From contig JAIPBH010000001.1 of NCBI GenBank assembly GCA_021739635.1, positions 1-64,000 of the forward strand: DNA of 64,000 bases. The letters run 5' to 3'. The DNA is from Flavobacteriaceae bacterium. Its GTDB lineage: Bacteria; Bacteroidota; Bacteroidia; Flavobacteriales; Flavobacteriaceae. The translations under genes and the position numbers were made by a program. Position 1 is the stretch's first letter. The number at the start of each line of letters is the position of its first letter. Positions 38,090 through 46,082 of this stretch are shown here, one piece after another. The notes under the pieces are model-generated. The model saw only the letters and a list, made by a program, of their open reading frames with translations, was not told the DNA's origin and ran no database searches.

Positions 38090-39682
38090 TTAATTAGCAG
38101 GCTCAACTCTATAGCGTCTATCTATTCTAATGTCTGTCATTTTACGCATTTCCTCGAGAGATAAATCCATTTTATATTCTTTTTTTAGCTCACTTAATCG
38201 TGTTTTCAATTTGCTAATTAATTCTTTGTTTTTAGCCTCTGCGTATATGTTATTCAGTTCATTAGGATCATTTTCTAAATCAAATAATTCCCATTCATCC
38301 ATATCATAATAGTAGTGTATGAGTTTATACCTTTCTGTTCTAATTCCATAATGAGGTTGTACATGGTGCCAATAAGGAAACTCATAGTAATGATAATAAA
38401 CAGCATCTCTAAAAGCTTTTTTTGTTTTGTTTTCTAAAACAGGTAAAAAACTTTTTCCTTGAATATCTTTGGGAATTGGAATGCCTGCTAATTGTAGTAA
38501 TGTGGGAGCATAATCTATATTTAATGCCAATTGATTCGCAACAGAGCCTGGTTTAATTTTTTTAGGATATTTTATAATAAATGGCATATGCAAAGATTCT
38601 TCATACATAAACCGTTTGTCAAACCAACCATGCTCACCTAAATAAAACCCTTGATCAGAAGTGTAAATAATAATAGTATTATCAGCAAGTCCACTTTTTT
38701 CTAAGGCTGCCAACATAGCTCCAATAGCATCATCTACACCTTTAACTACCCTTAAATAGTCTTTTATGTAACGTTGGTATTTCCAATTTTTTCTTTCTTG
38801 TTCCGTCATTTTTTCGTTTGGCGTCCAAAATTCCCCATCATTATTACCAAAGCTATTCCAAGCTATTAATTCTTCTTCTGTTAACCCTTGTGGTGGACTT
38901 ATTTTTACATCTTTCCTATTCATATGACCGTCAATTCTCATCCAAGCTTCCTTAGCAGCTTTTCTACCTGTATATTCATCATTAAAAGTGGCTGGGTAAG
39001 GAATGGTTATATCACTTAAATAATTTTCATATCCAGGTCCAGGTTCCCATGGTCTGTGTGGTGCTTTAAATTGATACATCAACATAAAAGGTTTGCTTTT
39101 ATCTTTCCTGTTTTTAAGCCAATTAATAGCATCTTCTTTAATAACATTTGTAGAATATTTCCCTTTTTCCTCAACAATACGATTTCCTGTTACTTCAAAA
39201 ACTGGGTCATAATAAGAGCCTTGTCCTTCTTTATTAAATAGTACTTTATAATAATCAAATCCTGTTGGAGCTGTACCTAAATGCCATTTACCAAAAACAG
39301 CAGTTTCATATCCATTATTTTGCAAGATTTTTGGAAATGTTTGTTGAGTTTCATCAAAATCTCCTCCTCCTTCATTTTTATAAAAGCCATTTACATGTGG
39401 ATATTTTCCTGTTAAGATTGCTGCTCGTGAAGGACCACAAATTGAATTGGTGCAAAACATATTCTTAAAAAGCATTCCTTCATTTGCTAGTTTATCAATA
39501 TTTGGAGTGGGGGCAACTTCAGATAGAAAACCATTGTAAGCACTAATGGCAGCTAATGCGTGATCATCTGTCATTATGAATAAGATATTGGGTTTTTGTT
39601 TATTTAAAACCTCTTGTTTTTCAACAGTTTTACAACTAAAAACTGATAGTAATAAAAGGGTTAAAACACTATATTTTTTCAT
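38090..39682 (-). CDS. Type I sulfatase (lipoprotein)
   Basis: Lipoprotein signal (LLSVFSC). Motifs are PNILFIMTDDHALAAISAY, NSICGPSRAAILTGKYP (formylglycine Cys82), FGKWHLGTAP, IIYTSDQGFYLGEHGW and YEESLHMPFIIKYP. The pattern is close to sulfatases that act on hexosamine-6-sulfate, iduronate or similar sugars, but target calls from sequence alone are unreliable. 530 residues. It follows the GH3 gene by 17 bp and precedes the phosphoesterase. Confidence 0.93.
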   Translation of the reverse strand: MKKYSVLTLLLLSVFSCKTVEKQEVLNKQKPNILFIMTDDHALAAISAYNGFLSEVAPTPNIDKLANEGMLFKNMFCTNSICGPSRAAILTGKYPHVNGFYKNEGGGDFDETQQTFPKILQNNGYETAVFGKWHLGTAPTGFDYYKVLFNKEGQGSYYDPVFEVTGNRIVEEKGKYSTNVIKEDAINWLKNRKDKSKPFMLMYQFKAPHRPWEPGPGYENYLSDITIPYPATFNDEYTGRKAAKEAWMRIDGHMNRKDVKISPPQGLTEEELIAWNSFGNNDGEFWTPNEKMTEQERKNWKYQRYIKDYLRVVKGVDDAIGAMLAALEKSGLADNTIIIYTSDQGFYLGEHGWFDKRFMYEESLHMPFIIKYPKKIKPGSVANQLALNIDYAPTLLQLAGIPIPKDIQGKSFLPVLENKTKKAFRDAVYYHYYEFPYWHHVQPHYGIRTERYKLIHYYYDMDEWELFDLENDPNELNNIYAEAKNKELISKLKTRLSELKKEYKMDLSLEEMRKMTDIRIDRRYRVEPAN

Positions 39683-39699
39683 AATTATTTAAGTATTAA

Positions 39700-42273
39700 T
39701 TAAATTTTGATTCTTTTCTTTAAAATAATGTTTTTACTTGACTTCCCAATTAGTATTTCGAACTCTCCTGGTTCTACTTTCCAATCTTTAGAAACTTCGT
39801 CCCAAAAAGCAAAAGCACTCTCCATCAAATTAAATTCGATAGTCTTTTTTTCTCCTTTTTTAAGATAAACTTTCTTAAAATCTTTTAATTCTTTTAAAGG
39901 TCTATCAACAGACGATTTTATATCTCTAACGTAAAGTTGTACTATATCTTCACCATCAAAATCACCACTGTTTTGTATTTGTAAAGTAACCTTTGCACTA
40001 TTATTTTTAGTGCTTATTTTTAAATTAGAATACTTAAAACTAGTATAACTTAAACCATACCCAAAAGGAAATAGTGGTTCTATTTTATATTTATCAAAAT
40101 ATCTATAGCCTACATAAATACCTTCTTTATATTCGTTTCTTTCTTCAATTGAATAAAAATCTTTTGGATATTGATCTAATGATTTTGGAAATGTTATGGT
40201 AAGTTTTGCACTAGGATTTACTTTACCAAACAAAACATCTGCCAAAGCATTACCACCTTGTTCTCCTGGATACCAAGACATTAATACCGTAGAAACATTT
40301 GGCAACCAGTTTCGCATGTCAATTGCACTACCTGCAAAAACAGCAACAGTAGTATTTTTATTAATTTTTGCAATTTCATTAATTAAATTTTCTTGAGCTG
40401 GATATAATCTTAAATGATTTCTATCACCTGCTTCTCTCTCTGCCATATGTCCAGAAAGTCCAACTGTTAAAATCACTGCATCTGACTCTTTGGCTAGTTT
40501 TTTTGCTTGCTCTAACCAAGCAACGTTTTCATAATCCCAACCCAAACGAAAATCTGCACGATGATCAGTTCTAGCATATTCTGCTCTAATTTTATATTCT
40601 TTGCCTTGTTCTAATTCGATAGAACCCATTCCAACCCAGTCTGACCAACTTCCTTTTTTATTTGAAGCAATTAATTGATCATTAATATATAGTTTTGCAC
40701 TACCAGAAGAATTTCTAATGCTAAAGGTGAAGTTTCTTGATGCGGGTGCTGTTAGAATCCCTGTCCATTGCACAGAAAATCTAGAGGTGATATTTTTTTC
40801 CATGCCAGCCTCTGGCACATCATCTTCTGACATCCATTCTTTGTAAATAACCTCATCAACCTCAGTTTTAATTATTTGACGCTCATTAGAATCATTATTA
40901 TAATAAGTTGCTTGTAAACCTGGTTTTCCATTTTCTGTCTTAAGATACTTAACTGGGATAATTCCACATCCCTCTTCTGCATAAGTTCCTGGAGCATAAT
41001 TTATTTCCACAGCTTCAGTTACGTTATTTTTTATTCCTTGAAAAGGCGTTACCATTAAATCTTTTTTAACATCTACATAAGCACTGCCTCCCCCTTGAAA
41101 TAAATGAGGATTATAATTCCCATTATTGTAATGAATGCCGAAATTACCATTGGGTCCGATTACTGCTACTTTTTTTATTTTAGCTAAATTGAGTGGTAAT
41201 ATTTGATCATCATTTTTTAATAAAACCATACTTTTTGCTGATGCTTCTCTGGCTATTTCTAAATGTTTTTTATTGTGTAAAATAGATTTATCTAAACTAG
41301 GTTTAATATCAAAAGCACCAGACCAAAACATACCTCTTAACAGGTTTCCTGTCATTTTATCAATCGTTTGTTCTGTTACTTCTCCATTTTTTACTGCGTC
41401 TATTAAATTTTTTCCATACCAACGTTCTCTGGGCATTTCCAAATCCAAGCCTGCATTTGCTGAATTAGCTGTAGAATGCGTACCACTCCAATCGGACAAA
41501 ACAAATCCTTTAAACCCCCAATCTTCTCTTAATATTTTAGTCAATAAAAAAGGGTTTTCGCAACTATACACGTCATTCACTTTATTATAAGCACCCATAA
41601 CACTCCAAGCCCCACCTTCTTGAATTGCTTTTTTAAAGCCAGGTAAATATATTTCGCGTAAGGCACGTTCACTAACGATAATATTTAATTTGTGTCTATT
41701 AAACTCTTGATTATTACAAACAAAATGCTTTAGATTTGCCATTACTTTTTGACTTTGTAACCCCAAGACGTATGCTTTGGCAACCTCTCCGTTTAAAAAA
41801 GGATCTTCGGTAAAGTATTCGAAACTTCTTCCTCCCCTTGGATCTCTAATAATATTCATTGCAGGTCCTGCATTTGCTTGTCCTCCAGAAGCTTTCATTT
41901 CTGTCGCCATTGCAGCGTTTATTTTGTATATTAAATCTGTATCCCAAGTACTTGCTTGAGCAATAGAAACAGGAAAATAAGTACCCATTTCTTTAGGTTG
42001 ATTTGGGCCAAACCATCCTTTAAAAGCATAAGGACCGTGTTCTATTTTAAATCCGGGAATATTTAATCGTTTTATACCATCTGAACCAATTACGCCCTTT
42101 TCAGGAATTTTATCTCCTGTTACTAGGTCTATTTTTTCTTCTAAGGTCATTCTAGACAGTAAATCATTTATCCTTTTTTCAATTTCTAAAGTTGAATTTT
42201 GATACGGTAATTTTTCTTGTGATATTGTCACATTACTTAGCAACATTAAAATAGCAACAGTATATAATCTCAT
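39700..42273 (-). CDS. GH3 glycoside hydrolase with PA14 domain
   Basis: The signal peptide ends NVTISQ. The GH3 N-terminal barrel carries the nucleophile motif GFVLSDWSGTHS (Asp261), KHFVCNNQEFNRH and GAYNKVN. The GH3 C-terminal sandwich is interrupted by a PA14 domain (about residues 455-590, LQATYYNNDSNE to RADFRLGWDYE), then AEREAGDRNHLRLY and a fibronectin-III-like tail. This layout is typical of beta-glucosidase-like GH3 enzymes in which PA14 shapes the acceptor site. The periplasmic enzyme probably removes beta-linked caps or side chains (glucose, xylose or GlcNAc), implying the glycan is not pure alpha-mannan. Gaps of 14 and 17 bp to its neighbours. Confidence 0.93.
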   Translation of the reverse strand: MRLYTVAILMLLSNVTISQEKLPYQNSTLEIEKRINDLLSRMTLEEKIDLVTGDKIPEKGVIGSDGIKRLNIPGFKIEHGPYAFKGWFGPNQPKEMGTYFPVSIAQASTWDTDLIYKINAAMATEMKASGGQANAGPAMNIIRDPRGGRSFEYFTEDPFLNGEVAKAYVLGLQSQKVMANLKHFVCNNQEFNRHKLNIIVSERALREIYLPGFKKAIQEGGAWSVMGAYNKVNDVYSCENPFLLTKILREDWGFKGFVLSDWSGTHSTANSANAGLDLEMPRERWYGKNLIDAVKNGEVTEQTIDKMTGNLLRGMFWSGAFDIKPSLDKSILHNKKHLEIAREASAKSMVLLKNDDQILPLNLAKIKKVAVIGPNGNFGIHYNNGNYNPHLFQGGGSAYVDVKKDLMVTPFQGIKNNVTEAVEINYAPGTYAEEGCGIIPVKYLKTENGKPGLQATYYNNDSNERQIIKTEVDEVIYKEWMSEDDVPEAGMEKNITSRFSVQWTGILTAPASRNFTFSIRNSSGSAKLYINDQLIASNKKGSWSDWVGMGSIELEQGKEYKIRAEYARTDHRADFRLGWDYENVAWLEQAKKLAKESDAVILTVGLSGHMAEREAGDRNHLRLYPAQENLINEIAKINKNTTVAVFAGSAIDMRNWLPNVSTVLMSWYPGEQGGNALADVLFGKVNPSAKLTITFPKSLDQYPKDFYSIEERNEYKEGIYVGYRYFDKYKIEPLFPFGYGLSYTSFKYSNLKISTKNNSAKVTLQIQNSGDFDGEDIVQLYVRDIKSSVDRPLKELKDFKKVYLKKGEKKTIEFNLMESAFAFWDEVSKDWKVEPGEFEILIGKSSKNIILKKRIKI

Positions 42274-42287
42274 AAATTTTTTTAGTT

Positions 42288-44519
42288 TTATTTAGGCATT
42301 TCAGCATTTTTACCCCATTCTTTATTCGGTAGTTCTCCTAATTTCAATGTCAAAGTTGCACCATCCATAATTTGTTGATGGGAAATAAATGGACTATTTA
42401 TCTCTTTTCCATTTATAAATGCTTTTTGGATGTATTTATTTTTTTTACTAGCACCTTTAGCTTCCACTGTAAAAGTTTTTCCATTTTGAAGTTTTATACT
42501 TGTTTTTTCAAATATTGGACTTGTTATTGTGTAGTATGGTAATCCAGGAGTTATTGGATAAATTCCCATAGATGTAAAAACGACGAAAGCCGTCATTCCT
42601 CCACCATCTTCATCTCCTGGAATTCCAAAAATGTTATCTTTAAACCAAACATCTAACAAAAAACGAGTTCTTTTCTGAGTTTTCCATGGTGCACCAAAAT
42701 AATTGTACAAGTAAGGAATATGAAATGAAGGCTCATTACCCATAGAAAATTGTCCAACCATTCCGGTCGAATTTGAACCATTTACATAAAAATGATTTTT
42801 TTGTATTCCTAATGGCTCTCTAAATAATTGATCCAGCCTTGTTTCTGCTGCTTTTTTGCCTCCAAGTAGATCCGTTAACCCTTGTATGTCATGTTGAACT
42901 ATCCACGCATAGGTCCATCCATTATTTTCGTCAAAATATTCTCTATATCCTAAACCACCATCTATTTTAGGATTTATATTTAACCAATTTCCATCACTAT
43001 CTTTTGGCATAAATAATTTTTTATCTTCATTCCATAATTTTTTGTAGTCCTTTGATTTTTCAGAAAACAACTTGTAGTCATTCGTTTTTCCTAATTCTTT
43101 TGCTAATGATGATAATGCCCAGAAATCATAATTTATTCCTAAGGAAACTGCAACAGGCTGTCTTTTTTCAAAATCATCAACATTACTTATTGTTTCCTTT
43201 TCACCAATTTTTAATGATGGGAAATATCCATTTTTATGATAAAAATCTTCTAAAGTAGATCTTGGATTTCCTTGTCTCCATGGAATATAACTTCCCTCTA
43301 AAAGATTTTTTTTAATTCCAATATATGCATTTTCTATATTGTAGTTTCTTATTCCTTTGCGATATCCATCTATAAAAATAGCGCTTGAATGATATGCATT
43401 CATACATAAATGATTTCCAAATACTTGAGGAAATGTAGGCATCCATCCACTTTGTTCAAACATTATTGTATAGGAATTAAGTATATCGCTTTCCATAGCA
43501 GGATTTAAAATGGTTCTTAGTGGATGTTGTGCTAAGTAGGTATCCCAAACCCAATCGTCTGTGTAAAAATCTCGATCACTATTGTGTACTTTTTTATCAA
43601 ACCCACTGTAATATTTTCCATATTCATTAATATTTATCATTCGCTCATAAGTTCTGTAAAGTGAAGTATAAAATGTTCTTTTTTGAGAATTAGTTCCACC
43701 TTCAACTTGAATTTGGTTGACAATTTTTTCCCAACTACTTTTTCCTTCTTTAGAAATAGTATTAAAAGTTTTTCCTTTAATCTCTTTTTCGAAATTTTGT
43801 TTTGCTTGATCAAAACTTATGTATGAAACAGCATATTTTAAAATTATTGATTTTGATACCGTGGATTTTGAAGAGATTTTAAGTGTTGACTTTATAAATT
43901 CAAAAGTCAAATCTTTAATTGGTAACCCATTTTCGTCAGTGATTTCTGCGTAAAAATAGGTAGTGATATCATTATCAATTGCATGATCTCCTTTTGTTGA
44001 TTTTGTATATGAATCGCTAGCTGCAAATGAATTCTTCAATGAAGTAAATGTCATTTTTGATGTACCTGTGAATAATAGGTTTTTTTCAAAACCATTTGGA
44101 AAATCAATTTTATAAATTGCCGATTTTTTGCTTGGTGTAAAGCTTATGCTAATATCATCATCAATCAAATATGTTTTATAAAACCATGGATGCATTATTT
44201 CTAAATCATGATCTATTGTAACTGATGACTTCCAAGAGGTGTTTTTTAATGTGCCTTTTACTGGTTTAAAAGGTAATAATCCTTTCATTCTATGTGTTAC
44301 TACTTGCAATGGAAAACCCTCAACTTGATCTTTTAAGTAATCAGATTTTACTGGAAACATTCTTAGCATTTCATTTGGTAAATGAAATGTTGGAAAAGTA
44401 GGTACTAAAAATTGTGAAACATTACCAATTGTAGGATCAATGTATTTTGTATTCTCTTCTTGGGATGATATTTTACTGATTGTGAATAGGAAAAGGACTA
44501 AGAATACTATTTTTTTCAT
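42288..44519 (-). CDS. GH92 exo-alpha-mannosidase, divergent subgroup
   Basis: The signal peptide ends ISSQ. It shares with the 18770-21019 enzyme the N-terminal HLPNEMLRMFP block instead of GHTFPGATTPFGM, plus TDDWVWDTYLAQHPLR, ENNGWTYAWIVQHD, GQFSMGNEPSFHIPYLYN and GDEDGGGMTAFVVFTSMG. These two therefore form a pair, one in each PUL operon, one a lipoprotein and this one apparently soluble. It is the first gene of the minus-strand operon; a TTAATT-N3-AATTAA repeat lies 60 bp upstream. Confidence 0.9.
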   Translation of the reverse strand: MKKIVFLVLFLFTISKISSQEENTKYIDPTIGNVSQFLVPTFPTFHLPNEMLRMFPVKSDYLKDQVEGFPLQVVTHRMKGLLPFKPVKGTLKNTSWKSSVTIDHDLEIMHPWFYKTYLIDDDISISFTPSKKSAIYKIDFPNGFEKNLLFTGTSKMTFTSLKNSFAASDSYTKSTKGDHAIDNDITTYFYAEITDENGLPIKDLTFEFIKSTLKISSKSTVSKSIILKYAVSYISFDQAKQNFEKEIKGKTFNTISKEGKSSWEKIVNQIQVEGGTNSQKRTFYTSLYRTYERMININEYGKYYSGFDKKVHNSDRDFYTDDWVWDTYLAQHPLRTILNPAMESDILNSYTIMFEQSGWMPTFPQVFGNHLCMNAYHSSAIFIDGYRKGIRNYNIENAYIGIKKNLLEGSYIPWRQGNPRSTLEDFYHKNGYFPSLKIGEKETISNVDDFEKRQPVAVSLGINYDFWALSSLAKELGKTNDYKLFSEKSKDYKKLWNEDKKLFMPKDSDGNWLNINPKIDGGLGYREYFDENNGWTYAWIVQHDIQGLTDLLGGKKAAETRLDQLFREPLGIQKNHFYVNGSNSTGMVGQFSMGNEPSFHIPYLYNYFGAPWKTQKRTRFLLDVWFKDNIFGIPGDEDGGGMTAFVVFTSMGIYPITPGLPYYTITSPIFEKTSIKLQNGKTFTVEAKGASKKNKYIQKAFINGKEINSPFISHQQIMDGATLTLKLGELPNKEWGKNAEMPK

Positions 44520-44578
44520 CTACTAATTGTAATTAATTATTATTGATAGCAAAGAAAAAATCATCTATTAATATTTAC

Positions 44579-44593
44579 TTAATTTTTAATTAA
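44579..44593 (-). promoter_or_regulatory. Inverted repeat upstream of the minus-strand PUL operon
   Basis: TTAATTTTTAATTAA (arms TTAATT / AATTAA, 3-bp centre) sits 60 bp before the first GH92 codon. The same 15-mer occurs at 45922-45936 upstream of the second beta-helix gene. Candidate operator; chance is possible in such AT-rich DNA. Confidence 0.35.
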
Positions 44594-44611
44594 TCAACTT
44601 CCTAAAAAAAG

Positions 44612-44640
44612 AAAAAAACCATCAAAATGATAGTTTTTTT
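44612..44640 (-). terminator. Rho-independent terminator after the duplicated small protein gene
   Basis: On the minus strand ACTATCA / TGATGGT pair with one G-U, a 3-nt loop, and a following run of T residues, directly after the stop at 44663. It separates that gene from the PUL operon start. Confidence 0.75.
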
Positions 44641-44662
44641 CTTTTTTTAGGTAGAATTGAAA

Positions 44663-45262
44663 TTAGGATTTATCTTTGTTGTAATAATTCCATTTTTTTC
44701 TTTTCTCTTTTCCAACAAGTTCTGTTAAATCTTGATTAAACTTAATTTCAATATTTTTTATTGCTTCCTTTAGTCCATTTTCATCTTCTCCATAAACTTT
44801 TTTAAGAGCCATTTTTTGTTGTTTTCTGTTACTCAGTAATTCAAATGCTTTTTCTTTTTCATCATTACTCAAACTCATAACCTCTTGCATTTTGTTTGAA
44901 AGGTTTATTAAAACATCATCTTGATTATAATTTTGTAGTTCTTTTTCTTTCGAAGCCGAGTTAAATCCAGCCCATAATTTCATTTTTTTGTTTCCAACAA
45001 ATTCTCTTAATTTTTTATTAAAACTTACTTCAATCTCTTTTACAGCAATTTTAAAACCAGCATCGTCATCTCCAAATTTTTCTTTCAAGGATTTTCTTTG
45101 TAAATTTCTTTCTGCTGCTAGTTTAAGTACTTCTGATTTTTCTTCATCAGTCAAATCCATGGCTGAGGCCATTCTATTAGTTACATTTTCTGCAGCTTTG
45201 TCAACTTGTCCAAAAGTTATAGTAGAAATCATAATCACTACTAGTAAAATTAGTTTCTTCAT
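44663..45262 (-). CDS. Small secreted protein with two tandem ~75-residue repeats
   Basis: The signal peptide ends ITFGQ. Two homologous helical repeats follow: residues ~27-100 (NRMASAMDLTDEEKSEVLKL to VGNKKMKLW) and ~117-190 (NKMQEVMSLSNDEKEKAFEL to VGKEKRKKW). The LTDEEK-type start and the charged helical character recall Spy/CpxP-like (LTxxQ) periplasmic proteins, but the match is weak and no family is claimed. Predicted periplasmic and all-helical. It lies just upstream of the minus-strand PUL operon on the same strand, separated by a terminator, so it may be independently expressed. Function unknown. Confidence 0.75.
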   Translation of the reverse strand: MKKLILLVVIMISTITFGQVDKAAENVTNRMASAMDLTDEEKSEVLKLAAERNLQRKSLKEKFGDDDAGFKIAVKEIEVSFNKKLREFVGNKKMKLWAGFNSASKEKELQNYNQDDVLINLSNKMQEVMSLSNDEKEKAFELLSNRKQQKMALKKVYGEDENGLKEAIKNIEIKFNQDLTELVGKEKRKKWNYYNKDKS

Positions 45263-45920
45263 ATTTCTGAATTTAAATTATTTGCAAATAAAGGAGTGAA
45301 TCTTAATGAATGGTTAATAAAATATTAATTGTGAAAATTTTTATTTAGATTTTAAAAAAATTAAAATGCTTAATAAATCTTAACTTATTGTTACACCAAT
45401 AAGATTCGAAAAACATAAAAATCACCTCCAAATTCAATAATGAAAGTAAACTACTCAATAATTTTAACACGAATCTCATGACAATTCAGGAAATCCATAT
45501 CTATTGATAGAATTAAAATTGTTAATACATCACAACCCTAAATTAAAACCTTTAAAAATTAGGGCATTTTTCAACCTGAAATCAGGCTAATAACATTCAA
45601 ACGGTAGGATCAAGACACTAGTGTTTTATTAAATCAACGTGAGGATTATCGAAATATATTTGACCCTATCACAATAACAAGAAAAACTAATAGGTTAAGG
45701 AATTAAAGTCTTACTCAAAAACTGCAACGTCTTTAAAAACTATCCATGCCCTATTATAGTGTTAGTAGATAATCATCGAAGACTTAATAGGCGATAAGTC
45801 TACATTAAATTTAAATTAATCAATAGAAATCCTTAAATTTTCTAGATGTTCGGAACGAAAAATATGAATTAAACCGAATTTTACAACTATTGTAGAAGGT
45901 ATTTGGTTTTCTTTTTATTT
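45263..45920. other. Long intergenic region without a recognised gene
   Basis: About 660 bp between two divergent genes. One short open stretch near 45610-45720 (DQDTSVLLNQREDYRNIFDP) resembles nothing I can name. GC is slightly higher than in the flanking promoter DNA, so a decayed gene is possible. Confidence 0.5.
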
Positions 45921-45963
45921 ATTAATTTTTAATTAATAAAAAATTAATAAAAAATTAATAAAT
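45921..45963 (+). promoter_or_regulatory. Inverted repeat plus three 11-bp tandem repeats upstream of the beta-helix gene
   Basis: ATTAATT-TTT-AATTAAT (45921-45937) runs into three copies of an 11-bp unit AATTAATAAAA (45931-45963, last copy ending T). It lies 120-160 bp before the start at 46083. The 11-bp phasing places each copy on about the same DNA face. The core matches the site at 44579. Confidence 0.4.
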
Positions 45964-46082
45964 AAATTTTAATTTGTTTTTTCATACTAGGAACTAGACA
46001 TATTCTACCTATAAAATATTTATTAATTCACACTTAAGATATGAGTATAAATTTATCATCAATATTCGTTAAATTTCAATAT

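Noticed and set aside
45610-45720. Short open stretch in the divergent intergenic region as a gene
   Set aside because: No start, no recognisable family and stops on both sides.
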